Source of the DNA: Microbacterium sp. cf332
Lineage (GTDB): Bacteria; Actinomycetota; Actinomycetes; Actinomycetales; Microbacteriaceae
Length of the DNA stretch: 64,000 bases
NCBI RefSeq assembly: GCF_900102175.1
Contig: NZ_FNKN01000001.1
Span: 434,001 to 498,000, forward strand
Direction of reading: 5' to 3'
The notes beneath the pieces were generated by a model. It was given only the letters and a program-made list of their open reading frames with translations, did no database searches and was not told the origin of the DNA. Shown in pieces: positions 16,829 to 26,802 of the stretch. A program made the translations under genes and the position numbers. The number at the start of each line of letters is the position of its first letter. Positions within the stretch are counted from its first letter, which is position 1.

Positions 16829-18379
16829 TCAGCCCTTTCCGAAGAGCTTCTGGATCTCGGCGAGGTCGGCCTCGCTCGGCTGGGCCTGGCCGCCGCCCAA
16901 GCCGAAGCCCGATCCGGTGGGGGCCGTCGCCGTGGTGACGCCCGCGTTCTCGGCGGCGCGCTTGGCCGGGTTCCCCGAACGCGACCCGCTCTTGCCCTTC
17001 GCCTGCTTGCCGCGCTTGCTCGACGCTCCCGGCTTGCCGCCCATCGGCCCCATACCGGGGATGTTGGGCACACCGCCGCGCGCGACGGTCTTCATCATCT
17101 TCGCGGCCTGCTCGAACCGCTGGACGAGCTGGTTCACGTCGGTCACCGTCATGCCGGATCCGCGCGCGATGCGCAGCCGCCGCGAGCCGTTCAGGACCTT
17201 GGGGTTTCGTCGCTCCCCCGGCGTCATCGACCGGATGATCGCCTCGGTGCGGTCGATCTCGCGCTCGTCGAACTGCTCGAGCTGCTGCTTCATCTGACCC
17301 ATGCCCGGGAGCATCCCGAGCATCTTCTTCATCGATCCCATCTTCTTCATCTGCTGAAGCTGGTCGAGGAAGTCCTCGAGGGTGAACTGCTCCTTCGCGA
17401 GCTTCTCGGCGACCGCGAGCGCCTCCTCCTCGTCGAACGCCTGCTGCGCCTGTTCGATGAGGGTGAGGATGTCACCGAGGTCGAGGATTCGGCTCGCCAT
17501 GCGATCGGGGTAGAAAGGCTCGAGGTCGTCGAGCCCCTCACCGGTCGAGGCGAAGATGATGGGCCGCTGCGTGACCGATGCGACCGACAGCGCGGCGCCG
17601 CCGCGCGCGTCACCGTCGAGCTTCGAGAGGACGACGCCCGTGAAGTCGACACCCTCCTGGAACGCCTTCGCGGTGTTCACCGCGTCCTGACCGATCATCG
17701 CGTCGATGACGAAGAGCACCTCGTCGGGATCGGTCGCCGTGCGGATGTCCGCAGCCTGCTTCATCAGCTCGGCGTCGACACCGAGCCGGCCGGCCGTGTC
17801 GATGATGACCACATCGTGCTGCTGACGACGGGCGTGCTCGACGCCGTCGCGCGCGACACGCACCGGGTCGCCGACGCCGTTGCCCGGCTGAGGCGCGTAG
17901 ATGGCGGCGCCGGCGCGCTCGGCCACGACCTGCAGCTGGTTGACGGCGTTGGGGCGCTGCAGGTCGCAGGCCACGAGCAACGGCGTGTGACCGTCCTTCT
18001 CGAGCTGCTTGGCCAGCTTGCCTGCGAAGGTGGTCTTGCCCGACCCCTGCAGCCCCGCCAGCATGATGACGGTCGGCGGGTTCTTGGCGAACTGCAACCG
18101 ACGCTGCTCACCGCCGAGGATGCCGACGAGTTCCTCGTTGACGATCTGCACGACCTGCTGGGCGGGGTTGAGGGCGCGGTTGACTTCGTCGCCGAGGGCG
18201 CGCTCGCGCACCTTGGCGGTGAACTCCTTGACGACGACGAGAGCGACGTCGGCATCGAGCAGCGCTCGGCGGATCTCGCGCACGGTCTGGTCGACGTCGG
18301 CCGCCGAGAGCTTGCCTTTTGTGCGAAGGTTCCGGAAGGTCTCGGTGAGACGGTCGGAGAGCGTGCCGAAAGTTGCCAT
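16829..18379 (-). CDS. ffh: Signal recognition particle protein
   Basis: A 516-aa SRP GTPase delivering nascent membrane proteins to FtsY. The N and G domains carry P-loop [24 protein letters not shown], and [14 protein letters not shown]. The Met-rich M domain has [21 protein letters not shown] and the RNA-binding [16 protein letters not shown]. The C-terminal ~70 residues are a Gly/Lys-rich extension. Upstream on the minus strand, TAGAAT sits 9 nt before the ATG, a -10 that would give a nearly leaderless message. Confidence 0.97.
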   Translation of the reverse strand: MATFGTLSDRLTETFRNLRTKGKLSAADVDQTVREIRRALLDADVALVVVKEFTAKVRERALGDEVNRALNPAQQVVQIVNEELVGILGGEQRRLQFAKNPPTVIMLAGLQGSGKTTFAGKLAKQLEKDGHTPLLVACDLQRPNAVNQLQVVAERAGAAIYAPQPGNGVGDPVRVARDGVEHARRQQHDVVIIDTAGRLGVDAELMKQAADIRTATDPDEVLFVIDAMIGQDAVNTAKAFQEGVDFTGVVLSKLDGDARGGAALSVASVTQRPIIFASTGEGLDDLEPFYPDRMASRILDLGDILTLIEQAQQAFDEEEALAVAEKLAKEQFTLEDFLDQLQQMKKMGSMKKMLGMLPGMGQMKQQLEQFDEREIDRTEAIIRSMTPGERRNPKVLNGSRRLRIARGSGMTVTDVNQLVQRFEQAAKMMKTVARGGVPNIPGMGPMGGKPGASSKRGKQAKGKSGSRSGNPAKRAAENAGVTTATAPTGSGFGLGGGQAQPSEADLAEIQKLFGKG

Positions 18380-18438
18380 GATGCCTTGATTCTATGCGAG
18401 AGGGCGGTGACGGGCGGGCACACGCCCGGCCGCGCGCG

Positions 18439-19011
18439 TCAGGCGCCGCGCACGATCGCGACAGCGCGCGTGATCTCCTGCGCCAGATCGGAACGCCCCG
18501 CTCCTCCGCGCGCCCATGCGCGCACCGCACCGAGCACCGCGCCGCCCCAGGCCGCACCCCGGATGTCGCACTCCAGCCGTGCGACCCCCGAACGCTCCAG
18601 CGCGCCGGCCGCGGCGGCGGCGATGCGCGCCGAACGCCATGCCGCATCCCGCGGGAGATCGTCCGCGAGCCCCATCGCTACGTCGTTGACGATCGCGAGC
18701 GCCAGGGCGTCGGGCGCGAAACCGTCGCCGAGCTCCGCGACCGCGCGCGCGACCGCGGAGTCGCCCTGCGCCGTGAGCAAGGCGGACTCGAGGACGTCGA
18801 TACGAGCATCGAGACCCGACCACAGCACCGCGGACTTCGAGGAGAAGTAGTTGAAGAAGGACGACCTGCTGACCCCCGCGCGCCGCGTGATGTCCGCGAC
18901 GGCCGTCGCTTCATAGCCGCGCTCGAGGAAGAGCTCGCATGCCGCCTCGGCGAGGGTCTCCCGCGATGACACGCGGGGCCGACCCGCCCGACTGCTGGAT
19001 GTCACCAGCAC
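18439..19011 (-). CDS. TetR family transcriptional regulator
   Basis: A 190-aa repressor-type protein. The N-terminal HTH covers about residues 15-60 ([42 protein letters not shown], read as two segments) with the typical FFNYFSSK recognition helix. The C-terminal ligand domain is Ala-rich and unassigned. The start is GTG 19011, with an alternative GTG two codons in. It is divergent from lipB with only 52 bp between, where a palindrome overlaps the likely lipB start region. Confidence 0.9.
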   Translation of the reverse strand: MLVTSSSRAGRPRVSSRETLAEAACELFLERGYEATAVADITRRAGVSRSSFFNYFSSKSAVLWSGLDARIDVLESALLTAQGDSAVARAVAELGDGFAPDALALAIVNDVAMGLADDLPRDAAWRSARIAAAAAGALERSGVARLECDIRGAAWGGAVLGAVRAWARGGAGRSDLAQEITRAVAIVRGA

Positions 19012-19026
19012 AGCCTAGACGTGCCC

Positions 19027-19045
19027 TATTCTTGGACGCAGTCCA
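19027..19045 (+). promoter_or_regulatory. lipB promoter -10 and candidate TetR operator
   Basis: TATTCT at 19027-19032 fits a -10. Directly downstream, TGGAC-GCA-GTCCA (19033-19045) is an exact interrupted palindrome over the expected start site. Its place between the divergent TetR and lipB genes makes it the natural operator candidate. Confidence 0.45.
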
Positions 19046-19063
19046 GTATCTCGAGGAGAAATC

Positions 19064-19702
19064 GTGCTCGATGTCCGCATCGTGGGTCTGAGCCCCGCCG
19101 TCGTCCCGTACACCGAGGCGTGGGAGCTCCAACGCCGGGTCCACGGGGCTGTCGTCTCCGGGGCTCCGGACACGCTGCTCCTGCTCGAACACGACGCGGT
19201 CTTCACCGCCGGGGCGCGCACCGAGCCCGCCGAGCGCCCCGCGGACGGCACCCCCGTCATCGACGTCGACCGAGGCGGCAAGATCACCTGGCACGGGCCG
19301 GGGCAGCTGGTGGGCTACCCCATCGTCCGACTCCCCGAGCCGGTCGATGTCGTCTCGCACGTGCGCCGCCTCGAACACGTGCTGATCGCCGCGGTCGCCG
19401 ACCACGGCGTCACCGCGCGTCAGATCGCGGGCCGCAGCGGCGTCTGGGTGGAGGAGGACGGGCGCGACGCCAAGATCGCGGCCATCGGCGTACGGGTGCA
19501 GCGGGGGGTGACGATGCACGGCTTCGCGCTCAACTGCGACAACGACCTCGCTCCGTTCCGACGCATCGTGCCGTGCGGCATCTCCGACGCCGGCGTCACG
19601 TCACTCACGTCCGTCCTCGGCCGCGACGTGTCGCCCTCCGACGTCGTCGACACGATCGTGGACCGCTTCCGTTCCGAGTTCCGCGCGGCGGTGGCGGCAT
19701 GA
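19064..19702 (+). CDS. lipB: Lipoyl(octanoyl) transferase
   Basis: A 212-aa enzyme moving octanoate from acyl carrier protein to lipoyl domains. Motifs: [34 protein letters not shown] (catalytic Lys), [12 protein letters not shown] and [13 protein letters not shown] (catalytic Cys in PCG). The start is GTG 19064, after CGAGGAGA. The stop overlaps the lipA start (ATGA), so the lipoate synthesis pair is coupled. Confidence 0.96.
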   Translation: MLDVRIVGLSPAVVPYTEAWELQRRVHGAVVSGAPDTLLLLEHDAVFTAGARTEPAERPADGTPVIDVDRGGKITWHGPGQLVGYPIVRLPEPVDVVSHVRRLEHVLIAAVADHGVTARQIAGRSGVWVEEDGRDAKIAAIGVRVQRGVTMHGFALNCDNDLAPFRRIVPCGISDAGVTSLTSVLGRDVSPSDVVDTIVDRFRSEFRAAVAA

Positions 19703-20718
19703 CCGGGTGCGCGGTTCCCGCAGCACCCGCAGCGGGCGGGCCCGAGGGGCGCAAGCTTCTCCGCCTCGAGGTGCGGAACGCGCAGACCCCGATCGAGCGC
19801 AAGCCGGAATGGATCAAGACCAAAGCCCGGATGGGCCAGGAGTACCGCGCGCTGCACGACCTCGTGCGCGACGAGGGCCTCCACACGGTCTGCCAGGAGG
19901 CCGGCTGCCCCAACATCTACGAGTGCTGGGAGGACCGCGAGGCGACCTTCCTCATCGGCGGATCCCAATGCACCCGCCGATGCGACTTCTGTCAGATCGA
20001 CACGGGCAAGCCTGCCGACTACGACACGGACGAGCCGCGTCGGGTCGCTGAGAGCGTCAGCCGGATGCAGCTCCGCTACGCCACGGTCACCGGCGTGGCG
20101 CGCGACGACCTCGCCGACGGCGGCGCGTGGCTCCACGCCGAGACGGTGCGCCGGATCCACGCTGACAACCCCGGGACCGGCGTCGAGATCCTCGCGACGG
20201 ACTTCAACGGGGACCCCGCCCAGCTCGACGAGGTCTTCTCGTCCCGCCCCGAGGTCTTCGCGCACAACGTCGAGACCGTTCCCCGCATCTTCAAGCGCAT
20301 CCGCCCCGCCTTCCGCTACGACCGATCGCTCGGCGTGCTCACGCGCGCGCGGGAAGCGGGCCTGATCACCAAGTCGAATCTGATCCTCGGGATGGGCGAG
20401 ACCCCCGACGAGGTCGTGCAGGCGCTGCAGGACCTGCACGATGCAGGCACGGACATCATCACCATCACGCAGTATCTGCGGCCCACGCCCCGCCATCTGC
20501 CGGTGGACCGCTGGGTCAAGCCGGAGGAGTTCGTCGGGTTCCGCGAAGAGGCCGAGCGAATCGGCTTCCTCGGTGTCCTCGCCGGCCCCCTCGTGCGGTC
20601 CTCCTACCGTGCGGGGCGGCTCTGGGCGCAATCGATGACGGCGAAGGGGCGCGAGATCCCTGCGCACCTCACCCATCTGGCCGAGTCGGCGTCCTCGGGC
20701 TTCGCGCAGGCGGTCTGA
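19699..20718 (+). CDS. lipA: Lipoyl synthase
   Basis: A 339-aa radical SAM enzyme inserting two sulfurs into octanoyl groups. The auxiliary cluster cysteines lie in [16 protein letters not shown]. The radical SAM CxxxCxxC is [19 protein letters not shown] and [17 protein letters not shown] segments follow, and the conserved Ser in VRSSYRAG is near the C-terminus. It is coupled to lipB. Confidence 0.96.
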   Translation: MTGCAVPAAPAAGGPEGRKLLRLEVRNAQTPIERKPEWIKTKARMGQEYRALHDLVRDEGLHTVCQEAGCPNIYECWEDREATFLIGGSQCTRRCDFCQIDTGKPADYDTDEPRRVAESVSRMQLRYATVTGVARDDLADGGAWLHAETVRRIHADNPGTGVEILATDFNGDPAQLDEVFSSRPEVFAHNVETVPRIFKRIRPAFRYDRSLGVLTRAREAGLITKSNLILGMGETPDEVVQALQDLHDAGTDIITITQYLRPTPRHLPVDRWVKPEEFVGFREEAERIGFLGVLAGPLVRSSYRAGRLWAQSMTAKGREIPAHLTHLAESASSGFAQAV

Positions 20719-20742
20719 CGCTCGCCCGGCCCGTCGTCGCGT

Positions 20743-21186
20743 TCAGGCGGCCGTCGGGTCGGGCGGCCAGACGTACGGCAGATCGTCGGGGACGTCGCCG
20801 AACCGCTCCCGGTAGAACGTGGGGTCCTTGCGCACCAGGTTCGAACGGTGCGACAGGTGGAACGCCTCTTCTCCGAGCCACGGCGGCAGCTCGAGCCGGT
20901 GCTGCTCGACGCCGTCCACCTCGGGTGCGAACTCGAGGATCTGTGCGCGGACGGAGTCCGCGTGCCCCGCGGCGACCCAGACATCCGTCATCGCGAGCCC
21001 GTAGGCCGTCAGGGCGGGCAGGAACCCCCGCCACATCTTCGCCGCGGGGTGATTGCGCCAGCCGTAGCCGGGAACCGTGTTCGCCCGGAGGAGCTGCAGC
21101 GCTTCGACGCGCTGCTTTCCCAGACGGGGCTGGTCGAGGACGGCCGCCGACTCGGCGAACGACGGATACGGCAGGAACGTCTGCAC
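20743..21186 (-). CDS. MSMEG_6728 / pyrimidine-dimer-glycosylase-like family protein
   Basis: A 147-aa protein from GTG 21186 with the actinobacterial pattern MQTFLPYPSFAESAAVLD, LGKQRVEALQLL, GWRNHPAAKMWRGF and HRSNLVRKDPTFY. The LGKQR...HP.. arrangement is shared with the family related to T4 endonuclease V (PF03013). An enzymatic role has not been shown for these relatives. Its stop lies near the lipA end (convergent); its start follows the DUF2004 stop by one base. Confidence 0.75.
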   Translation of the reverse strand: MQTFLPYPSFAESAAVLDQPRLGKQRVEALQLLRANTVPGYGWRNHPAAKMWRGFLPALTAYGLAMTDVWVAAGHADSVRAQILEFAPEVDGVEQHRLELPPWLGEEAFHLSHRSNLVRKDPTFYRERFGDVPDDLPYVWPPDPTAA

Positions 21187-21187
21187 G

Positions 21188-21688
21188 TCAGTCGGCGCTG
21201 GTGACCGACTGGATACTGCCGTCGCTCGTCAGGTTCACGAGGAGAACCTCCTCGGTCGAGTCGGGATCGAGCGCGTATTCGAGCACCGCGAACGGGTCGG
21301 AGCCCCCGTGCTCGTCGGCGAGGATCGTCATGCTGATGAGCTGCAGCGACCGGATGACGTCCATGTGCGTGTCGCCGGAGATATCGACCAGATACGACTC
21401 GATGTCGTCGCCGAGCTCCTCCTGCTGCTGCAGGATGAACTCCGTGACCTCGCTCGTGCGGTCGTTCAGTTCCGACACCATCGCATTGCGAGCGGACAGG
21501 TCGATCGACTCGATCGCGGAGATCATCGCGGCTGCGACATCGAGAGCCGCCGGAGACACGTCGTCCTGATCGGGCGCGGTGAGGTCGACCGTGACCGTCT
21601 GGTCGCCGATCTCGACGTGATCCGACCAGAAGATCGATCCGTCCGGCCCCGATTCGAGGAGTCCGAAGTAGTCGTGCTCGATCGCCAT
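21188..21688 (-). CDS. DUF2004 domain-containing protein
   Basis: A 166-aa acidic protein starting MAIEHDYFGLLESGPDGSI, with VEIGDQTVTVDLTAPDQDDVSP and a helical middle. The pattern fits DUF2004, a family without known function. It probably forms an operon with the MSMEG_6728-like gene downstream. Confidence 0.75.
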   Translation of the reverse strand: MAIEHDYFGLLESGPDGSIFWSDHVEIGDQTVTVDLTAPDQDDVSPAALDVAAAMISAIESIDLSARNAMVSELNDRTSEVTEFILQQQEELGDDIESYLVDISGDTHMDVIRSLQLISMTILADEHGGSDPFAVLEYALDPDSTEEVLLVNLTSDGSIQSVTSAD

Positions 21689-21748
21689 GTGTTTATGAAA
21701 CCAGCCGTGAGGGTGCGGGGGAAGTGGTGCTGCGGCGCGGCGCGCGAG

Positions 21749-22621
21749 TCAATCGACCAGCGCTGCCGCGAAGACGTGCGGAGTGAAGCCCGTGAGGTCG
21801 TTGACGCCCTCTCCCTGCCCGAGCAGCTTGACCGGGATGCCGGTGCGCTCCTGGACCGCCAGGACGAATCCGCCGCGCGCCGACCCGTCGAGCTTGGTGA
21901 GCACGAGACCGGTGACGCCGGCGTGCTCGAGGAAGGCCTCGGCCTGCATGACGCCGTTCTGGCCCGTCGTCGCGTCGAGCACGAGGAGCACCTCGCTGAT
22001 GGGCGCCTGCTTCTCGATGACCCGTCTGATCTTCGTGAGCTCGTCCATCAGGCCGCCCTTGGTGTGCAGACGCCCCGCGGTGTCGACGAGCACGATCTCG
22101 GTGCCCGTGCTCTTCGCGAAGTCGATCGTCTGGAATGCGACCGATGCCGGATCCTGACCCTCGTGCTGTGGACGGACGATCTGAGCGCCCCCGCGTTCGG
22201 CCCATGTGGCCAGCTGGTCGACCGCCGCCGCACGGAATGTGTCGGCGGCGCCGACCACCACCGAGCGGCCGTACCGCTGCAGGAACTTCGCGAACTTGCC
22301 GATCGTGGTGGTCTTGCCGACGCCGTTCACTCCGACGACGAGCACGACCGCGGGTCGCTCGGTCAGCCGGAGCGTCGAGTCGAATGCGGCGAAGCGCTCT
22401 TCCAATGTCTCCTTGAGCATCCGCTGGAGGTCGCGCGGGTCGGTCGTGCGGTAACGCTCGACCTTCCCGCGCAGATCCTCGACGAGGCGCTCGGTGATGT
22501 CGGGACCGAAGTCGGCGGTCAGCAGCGCCGTCTCGAGGTCGTCCCACGTGTTCTCGTCGATGGTCGGCTTGACGAAGAGGCCGCGCAGCGCGCGCGAGAG
22601 CGACCAGGGGTTCTCAGCCAT
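21749..22621 (-). CDS. ftsY: Signal recognition particle receptor FtsY
   Basis: A 290-aa SRP receptor GTPase reduced to the NG domains; the acidic A domain of E. coli is absent, as in many actinobacteria. The P-loop is VGVNGVGKTTTIGKFA. DTAGRLHTKGGLMDEL, VLDATTGQNG and LTKLDGSARGG complete the GTPase signature. The C-terminal GEGVNDLTGFTPHVFAAALVD is typical. It begins 4 bp after the smc stop. Confidence 0.96.
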   Translation of the reverse strand: MAENPWSLSRALRGLFVKPTIDENTWDDLETALLTADFGPDITERLVEDLRGKVERYRTTDPRDLQRMLKETLEERFAAFDSTLRLTERPAVVLVVGVNGVGKTTTIGKFAKFLQRYGRSVVVGAADTFRAAAVDQLATWAERGGAQIVRPQHEGQDPASVAFQTIDFAKSTGTEIVLVDTAGRLHTKGGLMDELTKIRRVIEKQAPISEVLLVLDATTGQNGVMQAEAFLEHAGVTGLVLTKLDGSARGGFVLAVQERTGIPVKLLGQGEGVNDLTGFTPHVFAAALVD

Positions 22622-22625
22622 GACC

Positions 22626-25600
22626 TCAGCCTACGGCGCCCGCGCGCTCCCGCACGCGCTGGCCGACGACCGCCGACACCCCGTCCTGCCGCATCGATAC
22701 GCCGTAGAGCGCATCCGCGATCTCCATCGTGCGCTTCTGGTGCGTGATGACGATGAGCTGACTGGATTCGCGGAGCTGCTCGAATACACCGAGCAGCCTG
22801 CCCAGGTTCGCATCGTCGAGCGCCGCCTCGACCTCATCGAGGATGTAGAAGGGGCTGGGCCGCGCCTTGAAGATCGCCGTCAGCAGCGCGACGGCCGCGA
22901 GCGAGCGCTCGCCGCCGGAAAGCAGCGACAGCCGCTCGATCTTCTTGCCGACCGGACGGACGGCGACCTCGATACCGGTCGTCAGCGGGTTCTCCGGATC
23001 GGTGAGGGAGATGCTGCCGGTGCCGCCCGGGAAGAGGATCGGGAACACCTCGCCGAAGGCGATCCTGGTGTCCTCGAAAGCCGCGAGGAAGATCGTCTGC
23101 ATCCGCTCGTCGAGTTCGCCGATGATGGTGAGCAGGTCGGCCCGCGTCTGCGTGAGATCGGCGAGCTGCTCGGTCAGGAACGCGTGTCGCTGCTCGAGAG
23201 CGGCGTACTCCTCGAGCGCGAGCGGGTTGACGCGGCCGAGCTGCGCGAGCTTGCGTTCGGCATCCGCCAGTCGTCGCCGCTGCGCGGGTCGGTCGAATGG
23301 CGTCTCCGTCCCGTCGTCACCGACGATCAGCTGGTCGGGGCCGTATTCCGAAACGAGAATGTCCTCGTCGAAGCCGAGCTCGGAGGCGACGCGCTCCAAG
23401 AGGCTCGTCAGGTGCAGCTTCTTCTCGTGCATCTGCATCTCGAGACCGTGCACCGACTCGGTCAGTGCGGAGAGTCGCGCGCGAGTCGTCTGGTCCTGGC
23501 GGCGCAGTTCGCCGAGCTCGGCGGTGATCTCGCTGCGCGCCTGCTCCGCCCGCCCGAGCTCGACGCGCGCGGCCGCGACCGAGCGATCGATCGACTGGAG
23601 CAGCGGGGGCAGTTGGGCGGCCACCGCCTCTGCGATCTCCCGCTGCCGACGCCGGATGACGGCTCGTCGGGCGGCTTCGGCCGCCGCGGCCCGCTCGCGC
23701 TCGCGCTGCCGCTCGAGCTGGGCGACGCGAGCCTCACCGGCGCGGACGCGCTCGCGCAGCGTCTCGACGTCGAGGCGCGCCCGCATCTCGTGCTCCCGTG
23801 CGTGTTCGAGCGCGTCGAGCAGACCGTCACGGGCCGAGGCATCGAGGATCGGACGGGGAGCAGCGGCGGCGGTCGCGAGCGCGTCCTCCGCCTCGCGCGC
23901 CGACGACTCGCCCTCGGTCGCGGCGACGACCGCCGGCGCGATACCCGCCTCGAGTCGGTCGCACTCCGCGGACGCGGCCTCGTATCTCACCGTCGCGCGG
24001 TTGAGCTTCTCGGCGTCGGCGGCGAGAGCCGCATCGTGAGCGCGAAGCGTCTCGAGTGCGGTCCTCGTCCGGGAGCGCGCCTCGTTCCAGGCCGACTGCG
24101 CGTCCGACAACGACTCGCGCAGCGCATCGGCCACGACGCGCATCTCGCTCAGGCGATCCGCCGCCGCATCGCGCTCGGCGGCGAGCTCGAGGCGCGAACG
24201 TCCCGCTCCCGACCCGGCACGGACGGTGCGCCACGAGACGACCTCGCCGCTCCGGGTCACGACGACGGCGCGCTCGCGCGTCGACGCGTCCCACGCGTCG
24301 CGCAGTCGGACGGCCGCCTCGAGTTCGTCGACGATCAGCACGCCCGCGAGCTGGCCGACGACCCCGTCCGGACCCGAGATCACGTCGACCGCCCTTACCG
24401 CCCCCTCGGCCTCGCCGATCGCCGGCCCTGCGGCGGCATCCGCGAGCACGATGTCGACGACGCCGAGATCGTCGGACGCTGCCGTCGCGGCCGCCCGCAG
24501 CGCCGCTGCGACGTCCACGGCGAGCACGCCTTCGGCCAGTGCGCCGAGTGCCGCGGCGATGGGCGCCTCGTAACCGGGCTCGACCTTGAGCGCGTCGGAG
24601 ACCAGCGACGACAGCCCGTCGTCGCCGCGGGAAAGGAGATCGGCGGCAGCGTTGCGCACCTCGAGCGCCCTGCCGAGCGCTGCCGTCTGCGCCGTGAGCG
24701 ACTCGACCTCGCGCTCGGCCGCGTGCAGCCGTTCGCGGATGCCGGACAGCTCGCCCTCGGCTGCGGTCGCATCGCGCTGAGCCCGCTCGTACGCCGCCGC
24801 GTGCTCGGCCGAACTCCCCTCCGGGGACGCTTCGGACCGGGCCCGTTCGAGTGCTTCCTCCGCCTCTGCCCGCCGGACCCGGGCGGCGTCGAGCCCGCGC
24901 TGCTGGCGCTCGACGGCGGCACGCAGGGCCTCGAGGCGTGAGGCAGCGGCCTCGGCGCGGCCACGGAGCTTCGTCAGGCGCATGTCGTGCTCCGACACCA
25001 GCGCACTCTGGGCCGCGATGTCGGAGTCCAGAGCGTCGAGTTCCGCGCGGGCGCGGATGACGTCTCGCGAGGCAGCAGCCGCCGCGTCCTGCGCGTCGCC
25101 CACCCCCGCGGCGATGTCGTCGACCTCGCGCCGGGCCTCGTCGATCGCAGGCTGCCCCACCGTCGCGACCTCGATCGACAGCTGCCCGTCGTCCTCGAGA
25201 AGGGCGCGGCGCTGGGCGGCGAGGGTGTGCAGACCTCGCACCCGCTCCTGGACCTGCTCGAGCGCGAACGCGGTAGCTCGCGCGCGGTCGACGGCCTCCG
25301 AGCGCTGCTCGGCCTCGAGCTCGTCGATTCGACGCTTGACGCCGTCCAAGCGGTCCTGCAGGACGAGACGTTCGGCGTGGCGCTCGTGCTCGTCGCGCGC
25401 GTGATCGGCCAGCTGCGAACGCAGCCCGACCAGGTCGTCGGCGAACAGCCTGGCCTTGGCGTCTCGGACGACCGCCGCGATCGTGGCGGCCTCGCGCGCG
25501 ATCTCGGCTTGCTTGCCGAGGGGCTTGAGCTGTCGGCGGAGCTCCCCGGCCAGGTCGCTCAGACGCGTCAGGTTGGTCTCCATGGCCTCGAGCTTGCGGA

Positions 25601-26132
25601 CCGTCTTCTCTTTGCGGCGCCGGTGCTTGAGGATGCCGGCGGCCTCTTCGATGAAGCCGCGACGGTCCTCCGCGCTGGCCTGCAGGACGGTGTCGAGGCG
25701 TCCCTGCCCCACGATGACGTGCATCTCGCGCCCCAGGCCGGAGTCGCTCAACAGCTCTTGGACGTCGAGCAGCCGGCAGGTCTCGCCGTTGATCGCGTAC
25801 TCGCTCGACCCGTTACGGAACAGCGTGCGACTGATGGTCACCTCGGTGTACTCGATCGGGAGCACGCCGTCGTGGTTGTCGATCGTCAGCTGGACCTCGG
25901 CGCGGCCGAGCGGCCCGCGGGTCGTCGTCCCGGCGAAGATGACGTCCTCCATCTTGCCGCCGCGGAGAGTCTTCACGCCCTGTTCGCCCATGACCCATGC
26001 CAGCGCGTCAACGACGTTCGACTTTCCCGACCCGTTGGGTCCGACGATGCACGTGACGCCGGGTTCGAGCACGAATGTCGTGGGCTGAGCGAACGACTTG
26101 AAGCCCTTGAGCGTGACGCTCTTCAGGTGCAT
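22626..26132 (-). CDS. smc: Chromosome segregation protein SMC
   Basis: A 1168-aa ATPase that compacts and segregates chromosomes with ScpA/ScpB. Walker A is GPNGSGKSNV (about 31-40) in MHLKSVTLKGFKSF. Long coiled coils span ~165-480 and ~660-1000, with a hinge at about 490-650 rich in Gly/Ala/Asp. The signature is SLLSGGERSLAAVALL, with the C-terminal D-box FYILDEVEAALDDANL. The start is ATG 26132; an upstream in-frame start adds residues foreign to the family. Confidence 0.97.
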   Translation of the reverse strand: MHLKSVTLKGFKSFAQPTTFVLEPGVTCIVGPNGSGKSNVVDALAWVMGEQGVKTLRGGKMEDVIFAGTTTRGPLGRAEVQLTIDNHDGVLPIEYTEVTISRTLFRNGSSEYAINGETCRLLDVQELLSDSGLGREMHVIVGQGRLDTVLQASAEDRRGFIEEAAGILKHRRRKEKTVRKLEAMETNLTRLSDLAGELRRQLKPLGKQAEIAREAATIAAVVRDAKARLFADDLVGLRSQLADHARDEHERHAERLVLQDRLDGVKRRIDELEAEQRSEAVDRARATAFALEQVQERVRGLHTLAAQRRALLEDDGQLSIEVATVGQPAIDEARREVDDIAAGVGDAQDAAAAASRDVIRARAELDALDSDIAAQSALVSEHDMRLTKLRGRAEAAASRLEALRAAVERQQRGLDAARVRRAEAEEALERARSEASPEGSSAEHAAAYERAQRDATAAEGELSGIRERLHAAEREVESLTAQTAALGRALEVRNAAADLLSRGDDGLSSLVSDALKVEPGYEAPIAAALGALAEGVLAVDVAAALRAAATAASDDLGVVDIVLADAAAGPAIGEAEGAVRAVDVISGPDGVVGQLAGVLIVDELEAAVRLRDAWDASTRERAVVVTRSGEVVSWRTVRAGSGAGRSRLELAAERDAAADRLSEMRVVADALRESLSDAQSAWNEARSRTRTALETLRAHDAALAADAEKLNRATVRYEAASAECDRLEAGIAPAVVAATEGESSAREAEDALATAAAAPRPILDASARDGLLDALEHAREHEMRARLDVETLRERVRAGEARVAQLERQRERERAAAAEAARRAVIRRRQREIAEAVAAQLPPLLQSIDRSVAAARVELGRAEQARSEITAELGELRRQDQTTRARLSALTESVHGLEMQMHEKKLHLTSLLERVASELGFDEDILVSEYGPDQLIVGDDGTETPFDRPAQRRRLADAERKLAQLGRVNPLALEEYAALEQRHAFLTEQLADLTQTRADLLTIIGELDERMQTIFLAAFEDTRIAFGEVFPILFPGGTGSISLTDPENPLTTGIEVAVRPVGKKIERLSLLSGGERSLAAVALLTAIFKARPSPFYILDEVEAALDDANLGRLLGVFEQLRESSQLIVITHQKRTMEIADALYGVSMRQDGVSAVVGQRVRERAGAVG

Positions 26133-26257
26133 GTCGGGCCCTCCCGGCGCTCGGTGAACGACCACACGCTACCGGAGGATGACGTCGGCGACTTGACGCC
26201 GCACCGCGGGGACCGCTAGCGTCACTTCCCGCATCCCTCATGAAAGGAGGTTCCCCG

Positions 26258-26371
26258 ATGTTGATCTCTGTCACCGCGTTCACCGCAGTTGCCGTTCGTT
26301 CCGAGCACCGCGACCGTTTCTTCCGCGCGATCGGTGGAGCCGCCGTCATGGGTGCTCCGCTGAACGCCTGA
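26258..26371 (+). CDS. Possible small protein (37 aa) with strong ribosome binding site
   Basis: The ATG follows AAAGGAGG by 7 nt, one of the strongest Shine-Dalgarno sequences in the window. The product (MLISVTAFTAVAVRSEHRD..., ending GAAVMGAPLNA) has no known family. It lies between divergent smc and the 83-aa gene. It may be a genuine small protein or a leader for the downstream genes. The 130 bp after it contain no other gene. Confidence 0.4.
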   Translation: MLISVTAFTAVAVRSEHRDRFFRAIGGAAVMGAPLNA

Positions 26372-26502
26372 GTCCGCGAGTCCCTCGCCCCGTTCCGCCT
26401 CTCCGTCCGTGCGCGCCGTTCCGCGCCCGCCGGACTGCAGCCCCCGGCTGCCCTGCGACCCCGCGTCGCCCCGCATTTCCGCCCTCTCCGAACGAGGACA
26501 CC

Positions 26503-26754
26503 ATGAACACCGTCGTCCGACGACGTCCCGAGGTCGCGCCCGCGCGACCTGCCATCCCCGAGCAGACGGCTCTCGGCCGTCCGACCCTCGCCCAGCGCCT
26601 CGCGCTGCGCATCGCACTGCGACTCATCGTGTGGAGCGCGAACCGCGGCGCCAGCTCGGCGCCCGAGGTCGCATACCGTCGCGAACAGCGTGCGGCCCGC
26701 GAGGCGCGCGAGCGGCACTGGGAGCGCGCTTACCTGCTCACTCCCTACCGTTGA
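26503..26754 (+). CDS. Hypothetical basic protein (83 aa)
   Basis: An Arg/Ala-rich 83-residue protein. A Pro-rich N-terminus is followed by an amphipathic or hydrophobic stretch (LAQRLALRIALRLIVWSA, ~30-48) and a charged helix (YRREQRAAREARERHWERAY). It could sit at the membrane surface. No family is recognised. It is followed by a strong hairpin and then the GNAT gene. Confidence 0.6.
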   Translation: MNTVVRRRPEVAPARPAIPEQTALGRPTLAQRLALRIALRLIVWSANRGASSAPEVAYRREQRAAREARERHWERAYLLTPYR

Positions 26755-26758
26755 TCCG

Positions 26759-26786
26759 CGTGGGGTCTCGGCGACGAGACCCCACG
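26759..26786 (+). terminator. 12-bp perfect hairpin before the GNAT gene
   Basis: CGTGGGGTCTCG and CGAGACCCCACG pair fully around a GCGA tetraloop, 5 bp after the 83-aa gene stop and 17 bp before the GNAT start. There is no T-tract. It may terminate, attenuate or stabilise a processed message. Confidence 0.6.
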
Positions 26787-26802
26787 CCGTCGAAAGAGAA
26801 TC

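Noticed and set aside
22494..24941. 815-codon plus-strand open frame antisense to smc
   Set aside because: Very high GC makes long antisense frames common. The product is Arg/Glu-rich and without family features, while smc on the other strand is certain.
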